DNA of 64,000 bases from CAKZNE01 sp963976435 (GCA_963976435.1 CAXBKQ010000011.1:62001-126000); one strand, 5' to 3'. Shown: positions 17,245 through 27,124, counted from the first letter of the stretch. The notes: generated by a model not told the origin, from the sequence alone. Made by a program: numbers and translations.

Positions 17245-19050
17245 TTAGCTTTTGTTTTCCTTGGCAAAATGCTCTTTTATTTTTTTTGTTTTAGAAGGTC
17301 CTACAACTTCAATTAATTCATTCTCCGAAGCTTCTTTTACCTTTTTCACGGACTTAAACTTTCTCAATAATTCTTTGATGCTAGCTTGCCCAATACCTGT
17401 AATATTGTCTAATTCTGATTTAAAAGTTCCCTTACTTCTTTGGTTTCGGTGATGTGTAATTCCAAAACGATGAGCCTCATCTCTTAGCCTTTGAATTATT
17501 TTTAAAGTCTCCGAACGCTTGTCCAAATAAAGAGGATATTTATCTCCGGGAAAATAAATTTCTTCCAATCTTTTTGCGATGCCTAAAATAGCGATTTCTC
17601 CTCTTAAATCTAACTTTTCCAAGGCTTTTAATGCAGCTCCTAATTGGCCTTTTCCTCCATCTATTACAATTAGTTGTGGTAAGCTCTGCCCTTCTTCTTT
17701 GAGCCTTTTATAGCGCCTGAAAACCACTTCCTCCATACTGGCAAAATCATCGGGACCCACAACCGTTTTTATATTGAAATGACGGTAATCCTTCTTACTT
17801 GGTTTGGCATCCTTAAAAACTACACATGCTGCAACCGGATTTGTTCCCTGAATGTTTGAATTGTCAAAACATTCAATATGTTTGGGATCAACAGTTAACC
17901 TTAAATCCTGTTTCATCTGTTGCATTATCCTTTTTACATGCCTGTCGGGATCAACTATTTGCATGTTTTTGAGCTTCTCCAGCCTGTAATAGCGAGCGTT
18001 TTTAAGACTTAGCTCAATTAATTGTTTTTTATCGCCCCTCTGAGGACTGTGAATTTTTAATCCTGGGAGCTCAAAACCCACAGCATGTGAAACGAAAATC
18101 TCTTTGGATTGCGACTTGTAAAGCTCTCTAATTTCAGGAATGCTCAGCTCCAGAATTTCATTTGGACTTTCATCCAATTTCTTTTTTATTTCAATGGTAT
18201 GGGATTGAAGGATGGCACCATCAATAATTTTTAGATAATTTACATAGGAGAATTCGGCATCGGAGATTACCGAGAAAACATCCACATCTGTAATGGTGGG
18301 ATGAACAACAGTACTCCTAGACTGATATCTTTCTACAAGTTCGATTTTATCTTTAGTTTTTTGGGCTTCTTCAAATTTTAGATCCTGAGAGAATACGGCC
18401 ATTTGCTCCTTCAGCATGTTTTTTACTCCATTCAAATTACCCTTAATTAGCTGTCGTGCAGCTTCAATATCAGAGGCATAAGATTCTTCACTTTGTTTTC
18501 CTTCACAAGGGCCTAAACAATTTCCAATATGGTATTCTAAGCAAATGCGATATTTCCCAGATTCAATATTTTCAGAATTGAGATTAAGTTTACAAGTACG
18601 GATATGATAAAGTTGACGGATGAGGTCCAAAACAGTTTTCATAACCTTTACCGAAGCATAGGGCCCAAAATATTCTGAACCATCTTTAATAGGATTTCGA
18701 GTGGAAAAAATCCTTGGGAACCTCTCATTTTTAATACATATCCAAGGATAGGTTTTATCGTCTTTGAGGTTTATATTGTATCGCGGTTGATACTCTTTAA
18801 TTAAATTGTTTTCCAAGAGAAGAGCATCGAACTCAGTCTCGGTAATAATAGTTTTTATATCTACTATTTTTTTTACCAATACATGGGTTTTCGCGCTGTC
18901 GTGGGTTTTAGTAAAATAGGAGGAGACTCGTTTTTTTAGGTTTTTAGCTTTTCCTACATAAATGATTTTTTCATTTTTATCGAAATACTGATATATCCCT
19001 GGCTTATGGGGTAAAACCTTTATTATATTTTTGATGTTATCAGAAGGCAT
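17245..19050 (-). CDS. uvrC: Excinuclease ABC subunit C
   Basis: The 601-residue protein has the GIY-YIG nuclease at the N-terminus (KPGIYQYF ... IIYVGKAKNLKKRVSSYF, residues 11-45), a UVR domain that binds UvrB (about 200-235), the RNase H-like second nuclease (IECFDNSNIQGTNPVAACVVF ... LIVIDGGKGQLGAA) and tandem helix-hairpin-helix motifs at the C-terminus (ITGIGQASIKELLRKFKSVKKVKEA). It makes the two cuts around lesions in nucleotide excision repair. Length is typical. It starts 20 nt from the divergent Nudix gene and heads the minus-strand operon with the patatin and Crp/Fnr genes. Confidence 0.96.
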   Translation of the reverse strand: MPSDNIKNIIKVLPHKPGIYQYFDKNEKIIYVGKAKNLKKRVSSYFTKTHDSAKTHVLVKKIVDIKTIITETEFDALLLENNLIKEYQPRYNINLKDDKTYPWICIKNERFPRIFSTRNPIKDGSEYFGPYASVKVMKTVLDLIRQLYHIRTCKLNLNSENIESGKYRICLEYHIGNCLGPCEGKQSEESYASDIEAARQLIKGNLNGVKNMLKEQMAVFSQDLKFEEAQKTKDKIELVERYQSRSTVVHPTITDVDVFSVISDAEFSYVNYLKIIDGAILQSHTIEIKKKLDESPNEILELSIPEIRELYKSQSKEIFVSHAVGFELPGLKIHSPQRGDKKQLIELSLKNARYYRLEKLKNMQIVDPDRHVKRIMQQMKQDLRLTVDPKHIECFDNSNIQGTNPVAACVVFKDAKPSKKDYRHFNIKTVVGPDDFASMEEVVFRRYKRLKEEGQSLPQLIVIDGGKGQLGAALKALEKLDLRGEIAILGIAKRLEEIYFPGDKYPLYLDKRSETLKIIQRLRDEAHRFGITHHRNQRSKGTFKSELDNITGIGQASIKELLRKFKSVKKVKEASENELIEVVGPSKTKKIKEHFAKENKS

Positions 19051-19054
19051 TATG

Positions 19055-19062
19055 CAAATGTA
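19055..19062 (-). promoter_or_regulatory. Candidate -7 element of uvrC (near-leaderless)
   Basis: TACATTTG on the minus strand ends 4 nt before the uvrC ATG (19050), which would place transcription start at or beside the start codon. A TATTTTTG on the plus strand at 19026-19033 could serve the divergent Nudix gene. Both are single boxes without a convincing -33 partner. Confidence 0.3.
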
Positions 19063-19070
19063 AATATCCT

Positions 19071-19475
19071 ATGCTTGCCAATATAAAAGTGGTTTGTGCA
19101 ATTATCCTCAATTCTGAGGGAAAGATTTTGATGACTAAGCGATCAAATAAAATGAAACACCCATTGATGTGGGAATTTCCAGGTGGAAAGGTGAAGGAAG
19201 GTGAAAACTCTTTTGCCGCATTAAAGAGGGAAATAATGGAGGAATTGAATGTTTTGATATCTACCAAGCATTTACTGAAAATTGTGGAATGGGATTATCA
19301 GGAAAAACGAATTGAATTGCAGGCTATTATTTGCCAAACACAAAACGAAAATTTTAGATTAACCGAGCATGAAAAAGCAGAATGGTTTAGTATGAATCAA
19401 TTAAATGAATTGCCTAATATATTGGAGGCTGACAAGGAAATATTGGCAGATTTAAATCAATATCTACAGCGTTAA
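19071..19475 (+). CDS. Nudix hydrolase, MutT-like
   Basis: The 134-residue protein has the Nudix box from Gly39 to Val61 (G-x5-E45-x7-R53-E54-I-M-E57-E58-L-N-V). The usual Gly near the end is Asn60. Small size, the N-terminal strand VVCAIILNSEGKILMTKRS and the tail EWFSMNQLNELPNILEADKEIL resemble MutT-type (8-oxo-dGTP) pyrophosphohydrolases. The divergent position 20 nt from uvrC fits a role in nucleotide-pool or DNA repair, but the substrate is inferred. Its stop overlaps the convergent serine hydrolase stop by 4 bp. Confidence 0.88.
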   Translation: MLANIKVVCAIILNSEGKILMTKRSNKMKHPLMWEFPGGKVKEGENSFAALKREIMEELNVLISTKHLLKIVEWDYQEKRIELQAIICQTQNENFRLTEHEKAEWFSMNQLNELPNILEADKEILADLNQYLQR

Positions 19476-20617
19476 TAATTCTCCAACAGCTCTTGGCAAA
19501 TGCTGATAAAGTCCATTGGATGGACACTCCCTTTTGCCTTTTTAAGCCTCTGTTTTCCTAACCTAACCGCCACTAAATTTTTTTCTGGAATACAAATAAT
19601 GTATTGACCTAAGATTCCACGCATATAGTAAATTGGCGTGTCAAAATGCTGATCATCTATCCAAAATGAATAGCCATAATAGGCAACTTTAAAGGGGCTG
19701 GTGGCAAGGGCAATAAAACTACTATCTATCAGTGATTCTTGATTCCATTTTCCATGCTGTGACAATAATTTACCAAATCTTGCAAAATCACGGACATTTG
19801 AATTAAAGCAGCAGAAGCTGAGCGCATTTCCATCCTTATCATCCAATCTCCAATAGGCATCATGTTCGGCGCCCATTGGTTTCCATAACCATTCTGATGT
19901 CAATTGAGCTATAGTTTTTCCTGTGGCTTTTTCCAATGCCATTCCCAAATATTGAGTGGCTCCACTTTGGTATTCGAAATGCCTCCCTGGCACTAATTTC
20001 ACGCCTACTTCCTCAAATAATAATTTGGGAATATTCCTTCCATAATAGGTTTTAGCTGTAATGTCAAAGGGATTGGTATAATGTTCGTTCCAATCTAAAC
20101 CAGCTGTCATAGTGCTTAAATGTTTTAAGCTCAACTTTTCCTTGTGTACTCCTTTAATTTCTGGCAAAAAGTCCAGCACTTTTTGGTCCCAGGATTTTAT
20201 GAATCCTTTTTCTATGGCAATTTGAACCAATAGGCTGATAATACTCTTGGCCATGGAGAAGGAATTGCTCAATGAACTATCTGAATAGCCATCCCAATAG
20301 TTTTCCTGTATTACTTTACCTTCTTTAAGCACTAGAAAAGCAACACTTTCCGAAATTTCCAAAGTCTTTTGTAAGGAATCACTAAGACCAATTTTATTGT
20401 ATTCTGGATGGATTTGCCAAGGATCTTTTTTTTCAGGACTGGCAATTTTTTCGGCATCGAAAAATTTTAAATCGTCAATTGTGGCGGAGGTTTCCCCATG
20501 GAGGTAGGTGATCCAAACGCCACGAATTAAAAATCCATTGCCGCTAATTTTTAAGCCAATAAGGACTAGTGAAATAATCAAACAAAAAATTAAAAAGGAT
20601 CGCAAAATGTATTTCAT
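19472..20617 (-). CDS. Membrane-anchored serine hydrolase, beta-lactamase/class C family
   Basis: From the ATG at 20617 (the longer frame begins at TTG) the product has 381 residues with an N-terminal membrane segment (FLIFCLIISLVLIGL). The beta-lactamase-fold motifs are SMAK (Ser121-Lys124) and YQS (Tyr216-Ser218), and the third motif region is near RGILGQYIICIP. Such proteins are periplasmic esterases, peptidases or transpeptidase relatives; resistance to beta-lactams is not implied. It stands alone between the Nudix gene and the efflux terminator. Confidence 0.85.
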   Translation of the reverse strand: MKYILRSFLIFCLIISLVLIGLKISGNGFLIRGVWITYLHGETSATIDDLKFFDAEKIASPEKKDPWQIHPEYNKIGLSDSLQKTLEISESVAFLVLKEGKVIQENYWDGYSDSSLSNSFSMAKSIISLLVQIAIEKGFIKSWDQKVLDFLPEIKGVHKEKLSLKHLSTMTAGLDWNEHYTNPFDITAKTYYGRNIPKLLFEEVGVKLVPGRHFEYQSGATQYLGMALEKATGKTIAQLTSEWLWKPMGAEHDAYWRLDDKDGNALSFCCFNSNVRDFARFGKLLSQHGKWNQESLIDSSFIALATSPFKVAYYGYSFWIDDQHFDTPIYYMRGILGQYIICIPEKNLVAVRLGKQRLKKAKGSVHPMDFISICQELLENY

Positions 20618-20700
20618 GCTCTGGTGGCTATAAATTAGGCTTACTAAGATAGGCAAAAGGGGAATGGGGTATTGAAATTATTTGGTGGCTATATAGCTTA

Positions 20701-20736
20701 AAAAAAGAAGAGGCTCCAAGCGTGAACTTGGAGCCT
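20701..20736 (-). terminator. Intrinsic terminator of the RND efflux operon
   Basis: AGGCTCCAAG (20711-20720) and CTTGGAGCCT (20727-20736) form a perfect 10-bp stem with a 6-nt loop. On the minus strand it is followed by a T-rich run. It lies 160 nt past the stop of the RND gene. Confidence 0.85.
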
Positions 20737-20776
20737 CCGGTCAACCAATTAACCAAACCTTAACCTAATTTAACCT

Positions 20777-20819
20777 CGAAATGAAAATCGAACCTGACAG
20801 ATTCAAAGATTTCATTTCG
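20777..20819. repeat. Inverted repeat in the 3' region of the efflux operon
   Basis: CGAAATGAAA (20777-20786) and TTTCATTTCG (20810-20819) are perfect 10-nt inverted copies separated by 23 nt, between the RND stop and the terminator. It may form a long hairpin in the 3' UTR; no function is known. Confidence 0.4.
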
Positions 20820-20896
20820 ACATTATATCCTTCAAATATTAGACCAACTTGGCCCAGTATAATGTTAAAGTTTAGGCCTGTTTTTTAACATATCAC

Positions 20897-23800
20897 CTAC
20901 TTTTCAGCAAACCTTACTTTGGCTCTGTTCAAGAGATAAAACATTACAGGAATAATTACCAGTGTAAGGAAAGTTGCAAATGACAATCCATAAATTATGG
21001 TCCAAGACATAGGTTTCCAGAATATTGAATTATCACCACCGATATAAATTTTAGGATCGAATTCAGTAAACAAACTGAAGAAATCAATATTAAAACCAAC
21101 TGCTAAGGGGATTAATCCTAGTACAGTTGTAATGGCGGTTAATAATACGGGTCTTAGACGTGATTTACCTCCCGCCACAATGGCTTCAAAATAATCTTCT
21201 CTTGTTAAAAGATCATCCGGTCCTAATCCCAGTTTTTCCTTTTTTCTGTCAATTAATAATTGGGTATAATCTATTAATACAATAGCGTTGTTCACTACAA
21301 TTCCTGCCAAGGAAATGATTCCCAGCATAGTCATAATTACCACAAAGCTAGATCCAGAAAGAACAAGGCCAAACAATACTCCAATAAAACTAAGTATTAC
21401 TGCAGAAAGAATAATAACAGGTTTAGAGATGGAGTTGAACTGAGCCACAATTACCAGCATAATTAAAGCAATGGCGATTAAAAGTGCTTTGGATAGAAAG
21501 GCCATATTTTTTGCCTGCTCTTCTTGTTCACCAGAAAATACATAACCAGTACCATTTGGAAAATCGTATTTGGCAATTATAGGATCTAATTTTTGAACGA
21601 TTTCATTGGCATTATAGCCTTCCAGAACATTGGAGTAAACGGTAATTACTCTTTTGGAGTTTTTCCTTTTTATAGAACTAAAGGTGGCAGTATTTTTTCT
21701 GCTTACCACAGAAGAAATTGGAATCCTTTTTTGCTTTCCAGAATTTTGATCCTTAAAGGAAATAAACTGATTGAATAAAAGATCTTCATCATACCTACCT
21801 AAAGTGTCGAATCGAACATTAATTTTATAATCATCCTTATCATCTTTAAAACTGGAAGTTTCAATACCATAAATTGAATTTCTAAGATATTGCCCTACCA
21901 TTGCCGTGCTAATTCCCAGCCTACCAGCTTTTTCTCGATCTACATAAACCTCCATTTCAGGCTTATTTACATTTACATCCAGTTTTAATTCTTCAATTCC
22001 AGGGATACCACTTTCATTCATTATTTCTCTAAGTTCAGTGGCAATTTCCATAAGTTGTGTATAGTCATCACCTCTTACTTCCAGGTTAATAGGTGCTCCG
22101 GCGGGAGGTCCTTGTTGGTCTTTATCAACTATAACAGATACCCCAGGATAACCAGCCACTGCATTTCGAATATCAGTTAGCACATCGCTACTGGCTGTTC
22201 CTCTTCTATATTTAAATTCTCGGAAAGAAACGGTAACCTTACCCTTATGTGGAGTTTCTGCCTGAGACCCACCATCGGTTTGAGGGTTTCCAGCTCCTTC
22301 ACCAACTTGAGAAATAATGGATTCCGCCATATAATTATAAGCTTCTCCATCTTTTTCACCATCGTATTCTTCCAATACATTGATTACTTTTTCTTCAATT
22401 TCTTCGGTAATCCTTCTTGTTTTTTCAATATCTGTACCCTCAGGATATTCTATATAAACTATAGCTTGATTCGGTTGATTATCGGGAAAAAATTCAACTT
22501 TGGGTTGAGCAATTCCAAAAACAATAAAGGATAGAATTAATAAAATTACAGTACCAAAGAAAAAGAAATAGGCATTGGAACCTCTAAGAGCTCTACTTAA
22601 AAATTTACCATATCGGGCTTCTAATCTAGGTAACCAGGAAAATTGAAATTTGTTAGATAATGGTAAAAGGAGGTATTTGTGTGCCCATAATAAAATAGCC
22701 AAAAGAACAAAGAGGTTTCCAAAACCTAGGAAGGTTGGCGCTGAACCTAAACCTCCTAGAATAAGCAGTATTATTCCAAGTCCAAGAAGTTGTAGACCTC
22801 TTTTTAATTTCGCTGTTGCCTCACGGTTTATCCAACCAATAAAACTAATTATTATTCCTGCAAATAAGGTTAAACCGCCAATAGAAGTGATAATAACTTC
22901 AGTTTCCAAAACTCCTGAAACAATAAGTATTAGTCCAAAAAGCGCAAGTCCACCACTTATTTTTAAAAGAGATGCACGCGGCATTTCGTTTTCCTCAGTT
23001 TTCATAAACACGCTGGTAAGCATGGAGTTAATAACTAAGGCCACAAATAAGGAGGATCCTAAAACGGTAGCAAGAGTTACTGGAAAGTAAATCATAAACT
23101 TACCCATTACACCGGGCCAAAAACCTAAAGGAGCAAAGGCTGCCAATGTTGTAGCTGTAGAGGCAATAATAGGCCAAGCAATTTCTCCAACTCCTTGCTT
23201 TGCCGCTTGAAATCTAGAAACCCCTTGATCCATAAGGCGGTAAACATTTTCAACTACTACAATACCATTGTCTACAAGCATTCCCAATCCCATTACAGAA
23301 GCAAAAAGAACCATAGTGTTTAGGGTATATCCAAAAGCTGATAGTAGAATAAAGGACATCAACATAGACATAGGAATAGCAATTCCCACGAAAATGGCGT
23401 TTCTGAATCCAAGGAAGAACATCAGAACAGAAATAACTAAAAGTACACCGAAGATGATGCTGTTTTCCAATTCAGAAACTTGAGCCTGAGTTTTGGAGGA
23501 TTGATCATTAGTAATAGATAGGGAAAGTTGTTCTGGTAAATATTCTTTTTGAGCAAGATCTACGATTTTCAATATCTTATCAGAAGCCTCTATCATGTTT
23601 TTACCACTCTTCTTATTTACATCCAGCATTACTACTGGTTTGGTATACTCACGAGCATAGGTAGTTTTATCTTTTTCTCTAAATACAACCTCTGCAACAT
23701 CCCTAAGATAAATAGCGCCATTTTCATTTTTTACAATGATATTATTGAGATCATTAGGTCTGTCAATTTCCCCAATTACACGAATATTTCGCTTTACATC

Positions 23801-24508
23801 ATTGATGATAATATCTCCACCTGAAATGGTAACATTTTCATTTTGAATGGCTCCAACAATTTGTTGAATAGTTACATCAGCAGCGGTCATTTTAAAAATA
23901 TTCACGGCTACTTCCACCTCTTTTTCTTGAACACCGCGAATATTTACTTCTTTAATTTCGCTGAGGTCTTCAATTTTGGCTTCTAGATATTCTCCGTATT
24001 CTTTGAGCTGTTCGGCAGTATAATCCCCTGTCAGGTTAATATTCATGATAGGAACCATTTCGGCAAAGTTCAAATCAAAAACACTAGGATCAACCTTACC
24101 ACCTCTATCCAATGTTGGCCAATCTGTAGTTGCTGTAACCGCATCTACTTTGTCTTGAACCTTTACCTTGGCCTCATCGGGGGTGATGTCATCTTCAAAC
24201 TCTACGATGATCATAGAATAGTCTTGAAATGAGGTAGAAGTGATTTTACTTACTCCGCTAATATTTTTTACTTCATCCTCAATTTCCTTGGTTATGAGTT
24301 TTTCTACATCCTCAGCGGAGTTTCCAGGGTAAATGGAGCTCACATAAATTTTAGATTCAATAACCTCCGGAAAAGATTCTCTGGGCATTCCGGAATAGGC
24401 CATTACTCCACCTATTAAAAGAATTGCCATGATTACGAAAACCGTCATTCGATTATCGATAGCCCAGGAGGCAATTGCAAAATTCTTATCTGTTTTTTTT
24501 ACTTCCAT
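20897..24508 (-). CDS. RND efflux pump inner-membrane permease, long form
   Basis: The 1203-residue protein is an AcrB/HAE-type RND permease: N-terminal helix, porter region, TM block with GLGMLVDNGIVVVENV (Asp413 with Asn414, where AcrB has two Asp), a second porter region and a C-terminal TM block with LAGIVVNNAIVLIDY (Asn where AcrB has Lys940). It exports compounds through the TolC partner using proton motive force. Unusually, about 130 residues (511-640) are inserted between the two halves, with four hydrophobic stretches at about 516-533, 538-560, 571-588 and 596-608. This accounts for its length over the usual 1020-1050. It is the last gene of the tetR-tolC-adaptor-RND operon. Confidence 0.92.
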   Translation of the reverse strand: MEVKKTDKNFAIASWAIDNRMTVFVIMAILLIGGVMAYSGMPRESFPEVIESKIYVSSIYPGNSAEDVEKLITKEIEDEVKNISGVSKITSTSFQDYSMIIVEFEDDITPDEAKVKVQDKVDAVTATTDWPTLDRGGKVDPSVFDLNFAEMVPIMNINLTGDYTAEQLKEYGEYLEAKIEDLSEIKEVNIRGVQEKEVEVAVNIFKMTAADVTIQQIVGAIQNENVTISGGDIIINDVKRNIRVIGEIDRPNDLNNIIVKNENGAIYLRDVAEVVFREKDKTTYAREYTKPVVMLDVNKKSGKNMIEASDKILKIVDLAQKEYLPEQLSLSITNDQSSKTQAQVSELENSIIFGVLLVISVLMFFLGFRNAIFVGIAIPMSMLMSFILLSAFGYTLNTMVLFASVMGLGMLVDNGIVVVENVYRLMDQGVSRFQAAKQGVGEIAWPIIASTATTLAAFAPLGFWPGVMGKFMIYFPVTLATVLGSSLFVALVINSMLTSVFMKTEENEMPRASLLKISGGLALFGLILIVSGVLETEVIITSIGGLTLFAGIIISFIGWINREATAKLKRGLQLLGLGIILLILGGLGSAPTFLGFGNLFVLLAILLWAHKYLLLPLSNKFQFSWLPRLEARYGKFLSRALRGSNAYFFFFGTVILLILSFIVFGIAQPKVEFFPDNQPNQAIVYIEYPEGTDIEKTRRITEEIEEKVINVLEEYDGEKDGEAYNYMAESIISQVGEGAGNPQTDGGSQAETPHKGKVTVSFREFKYRRGTASSDVLTDIRNAVAGYPGVSVIVDKDQQGPPAGAPINLEVRGDDYTQLMEIATELREIMNESGIPGIEELKLDVNVNKPEMEVYVDREKAGRLGISTAMVGQYLRNSIYGIETSSFKDDKDDYKINVRFDTLGRYDEDLLFNQFISFKDQNSGKQKRIPISSVVSRKNTATFSSIKRKNSKRVITVYSNVLEGYNANEIVQKLDPIIAKYDFPNGTGYVFSGEQEEQAKNMAFLSKALLIAIALIMLVIVAQFNSISKPVIILSAVILSFIGVLFGLVLSGSSFVVIMTMLGIISLAGIVVNNAIVLIDYTQLLIDRKKEKLGLGPDDLLTREDYFEAIVAGGKSRLRPVLLTAITTVLGLIPLAVGFNIDFFSLFTEFDPKIYIGGDNSIFWKPMSWTIIYGLSFATFLTLVIIPVMFYLLNRAKVRFAEK

Positions 24509-24553
24509 GCTTATGGTATTATGAAGCCTAAGAAAAGTCTAGGCTGTCAAATA

Positions 24554-25717
24554 TTAATCTGTTAGCTTAACAATTAGTCCGTCGCGCATGCTCTTAGCTC
24601 CTTCTTTCACAATGGTTTGGCCAGCTTTTAAGCCGCTAACTACCTCTACCATTTTATTATATCTATAGCCTGTTGTAATTTTTTGTTTGCTAAGACTATG
24701 TTCGCCATTATCGTTAGCATCAGAAACTAGGAAAACAAATTTTTCACCTTTGGCATTTTCCTGAATTACATCGGAAGGAATGGCAATGGCGGAGTCATTT
24801 GAATAATCATTTATCCTAAGGTTTACAATGAGGTTTGGCTTCATTAGGCCATCTTCATTCGAAAGAGGCACTTCTACTGTGAAGGTGCGATTTGCAGGGT
24901 TTATATAATTTCCTACCTGCCTAATTGTTGAAGGCTTTTCTGCATCTAGAGCAGGGATTCCTACCACTACATGGCTTCCTTTTTTAATTTTTCCTATATA
25001 ACTTTCCGGTACCGAAGCCTTTACATACATGTCTGAAAGGTTGATGATTCTAATCAAAGGATTTCCAGCACCTACAATTTGTCCTCTATCAGCCATTACA
25101 TCGTCGATAATTCCTGAGAAAGGTGCAGTAACAGTTGTTTTTTCCAATTGTGAACCCAATTGATTTACGGTGTTTTCTGCACTTTCATAGGCGGTTTTAG
25201 ATTGTAAGAACTGGATTTCAGATCCTATTTGTTGATCCCAAAGTCTTTTGGTTCTTTCAAAGGTTGTTTTGGCAAGATCCCTCTGAGTTTTGGCTTGTGC
25301 CAATTGCTGGCTTAAACCACCATCATCAATTCTTGCGAGAACCTGACCCTTTTCAACACGGTCTCCTTCCGTAACTAATACCTGCACTAATGTTCCTGGA
25401 TATTCTGATGTGATCACCATATTCTGTTTGGTGCTAACATCTCCTTGAATTTCCACAAAATGCTGAAATTTATTTTCTACAATAGGGAAGGAGCTTACTA
25501 TCGGTAGTTTTTTGCTTGTATCTAAGTCGTTCAAAGCTTTTTCCAATTCGGCTAATTCAGCACTTGCTTTGTCATAAACTGATAAAACTTCGGTCTTTTT
25601 GGCGTTGATAGTAGCAATGTCTTCGCTAGCAATCGCCTCTTCTACAGATGTTTTCTCTTTGGGCTGGCAGGAGAGAAGAACTGCGCTTAATATGCTTAAA
25701 CTGAATAATTTTTTCAT
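24554..25717 (-). CDS. RND efflux periplasmic adaptor (membrane fusion protein), lipoprotein
   Basis: The 387-residue protein has a lipobox (LLSC, Cys17), a coiled coil at about 35-70, the lipoyl half-motifs (TLVQVLVTEGDRVEKGQVLARID and TVTAPFSGIIDDVMADRGQIV), an alpha-helical hairpin between them, then beta-barrel and membrane-proximal domains. It bridges the RND permease and the TolC-like channel in the periplasm. It lies 45 nt upstream of the permease and 40 nt downstream of the tolC-like gene. Confidence 0.93.
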   Translation of the reverse strand: MKKLFSLSILSAVLLSCQPKEKTSVEEAIASEDIATINAKKTEVLSVYDKASAELAELEKALNDLDTSKKLPIVSSFPIVENKFQHFVEIQGDVSTKQNMVITSEYPGTLVQVLVTEGDRVEKGQVLARIDDGGLSQQLAQAKTQRDLAKTTFERTKRLWDQQIGSEIQFLQSKTAYESAENTVNQLGSQLEKTTVTAPFSGIIDDVMADRGQIVGAGNPLIRIINLSDMYVKASVPESYIGKIKKGSHVVVGIPALDAEKPSTIRQVGNYINPANRTFTVEVPLSNEDGLMKPNLIVNLRINDYSNDSAIAIPSDVIQENAKGEKFVFLVSDANDNGEHSLSKQKITTGYRYNKMVEVVSGLKAGQTIVKEGAKSMRDGLIVKLTD

Positions 25718-25757
25718 GATAAAATAAAGGCTTGTTTGATTTGTGGTTTAGTGGGAT

Positions 25758-27095
25758 TTACATTCCCAGGGTTTTGGCTAATTGTACTTTGGAATTTAAT
25801 AGGTTTAGCACTGCCTGAAAATAGGCGCCTTGCGCTTGTGTTTGTTGATTTTCTGCTTGTGTTAAATCCAAACTCGATGCTATCCCTTCTTTAAATTTTA
25901 TCCTTGTCCTATCTCTAATTTTTGTGCTTAGTGCTAGGTTTCTTTTTTGAGTATTGAAATTAGATAAGGCGTTTTCAAAATTTGATTTATCGGTTTCGTA
26001 TTGGATGTCTAGATTGGTATTATTGGCATCCAGGGCAAGATCCACTCTTTCGAGGTCCACTTTGGCCATTTGAATCCTGGCGATTCTTCCAGATCCTTGA
26101 AACACATTCCACCTTAGGCTTAAGCCCAATGCTGTTCCGGGAATCCAAGGTTGATCAAACTGAAAAGCATTGAAATTATCATTGCCGAAATTACTTTCTG
26201 TATGGCGTAAAAAACCAGATAAACTAGGGTATATAGTATTCCACTGGTTTTGAAGTTGTAGTTTACTACCCAAGCGCTGAGCTTCCATAATTTTATAGTC
26301 TATATGACTATTGCGATCAAATTTTTCGCTTAATAGTTGAGAATCTGACTGGTTAGAGCTCATTAAGGTTTCAATGGTTTCGGTGAAATTTACATCTGCA
26401 TCAGAGGAAATTCCCATTTGAAATTTCAATATTTTTTCAGCTAAAATCAAACTGCGTTGTAGGCTTTCTAAACTTCCTTCTTGTTGAAGCAAGAGAATTT
26501 CAACCTGATCGGCATCCTGCTCTTCCAATAAACCATTCTTGAAATATTCTTGAACTTCAAAAAGATTTTTTTTCAGGGTTTTTACATTTTCTTCGGTTAG
26601 GCGAACATTTTCCTTGGTAACCGCCACTAAAAAATAAGTATTGGCAATTTCGCTTCTAATGTCAATTTTTGCTTTTTCCGTATTTAGATTTGCAATATCC
26701 TTAACCACAGTTGTGGCTTTTAAGGCTACTAAATAGGAAGCGTCAAATATTAATTGATTAAGGCTAAAAGCAGCAGTAGTTTGATGCTCTACACCAAATG
26801 CAACTAAATCTGGTTCACCATCTGCTGGCCCAATAAAACCATCAGGAAGTGGCGTTTGTGCAAGTTGGGAGTTGTAGGTGTAGTCTGCATTAACACTCAA
26901 CTGTGGAAGGCCAATGGCAGCAGTTTCTAAAATCTGCTTTTTAGCCTTTTCATAGCCAAGTTTCTTATCCTGAACAGAAAAGGAGTTGAGCTCGGCATAA
27001 TCCTGAGCTGCCTTTAAAGAAAAGGCTTGAGGGCTATTTTGGGCAAAACTCGAAAAAGTGATAAAGGGTAGCACTAAAAGGAGTACTTTTTTCAT
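25758..27095 (-). CDS. TolC-family outer-membrane efflux protein
   Basis: The 445-residue protein has a signal peptide (LLLVLPFITFSSFAQ) and two homologous outer-membrane-efflux repeats rich in long helices, with small beta segments (PQLSVNADYTYNSQLAQTP, GTALGLSLRWNVFQGSGRIARIQMA). It forms the trimeric exit duct of the pump encoded downstream. A palindrome (27112-27124) lies just before its start, in the 75-nt gap after tetR. Confidence 0.93.
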   Translation of the reverse strand: MKKVLLLVLPFITFSSFAQNSPQAFSLKAAQDYAELNSFSVQDKKLGYEKAKKQILETAAIGLPQLSVNADYTYNSQLAQTPLPDGFIGPADGEPDLVAFGVEHQTTAAFSLNQLIFDASYLVALKATTVVKDIANLNTEKAKIDIRSEIANTYFLVAVTKENVRLTEENVKTLKKNLFEVQEYFKNGLLEEQDADQVEILLLQQEGSLESLQRSLILAEKILKFQMGISSDADVNFTETIETLMSSNQSDSQLLSEKFDRNSHIDYKIMEAQRLGSKLQLQNQWNTIYPSLSGFLRHTESNFGNDNFNAFQFDQPWIPGTALGLSLRWNVFQGSGRIARIQMAKVDLERVDLALDANNTNLDIQYETDKSNFENALSNFNTQKRNLALSTKIRDRTRIKFKEGIASSLDLTQAENQQTQAQGAYFQAVLNLLNSKVQLAKTLGM

Positions 27096-27111
27096 GTTGG
27101 TTTAGTTAAAT

Positions 27112-27124
27112 AACGCTAAGCGTT
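27112..27124. promoter_or_regulatory. Palindrome upstream of the tolC-like gene (candidate operator)
   Basis: AACGCT-A-AGCGTT is a perfect 6+1+6 palindrome 16 nt upstream of the tolC-like ATG, between tetR and the pump genes. It is a candidate site for the adjacent TetR protein or another dimeric regulator. Confidence 0.4.

Noticed and set aside
19472..20617. Serine hydrolase as a beta-lactamase resistance gene
   Set aside because: It has only the general class C fold motifs and an N-terminal anchor; esterase or peptidase relatives are far more common.
22650..23090. 146-codon plus-strand ORF inside the RND gene
   Set aside because: It is the reverse frame of the hydrophobic insertion region of a clear gene; its composition is what a complement would give.
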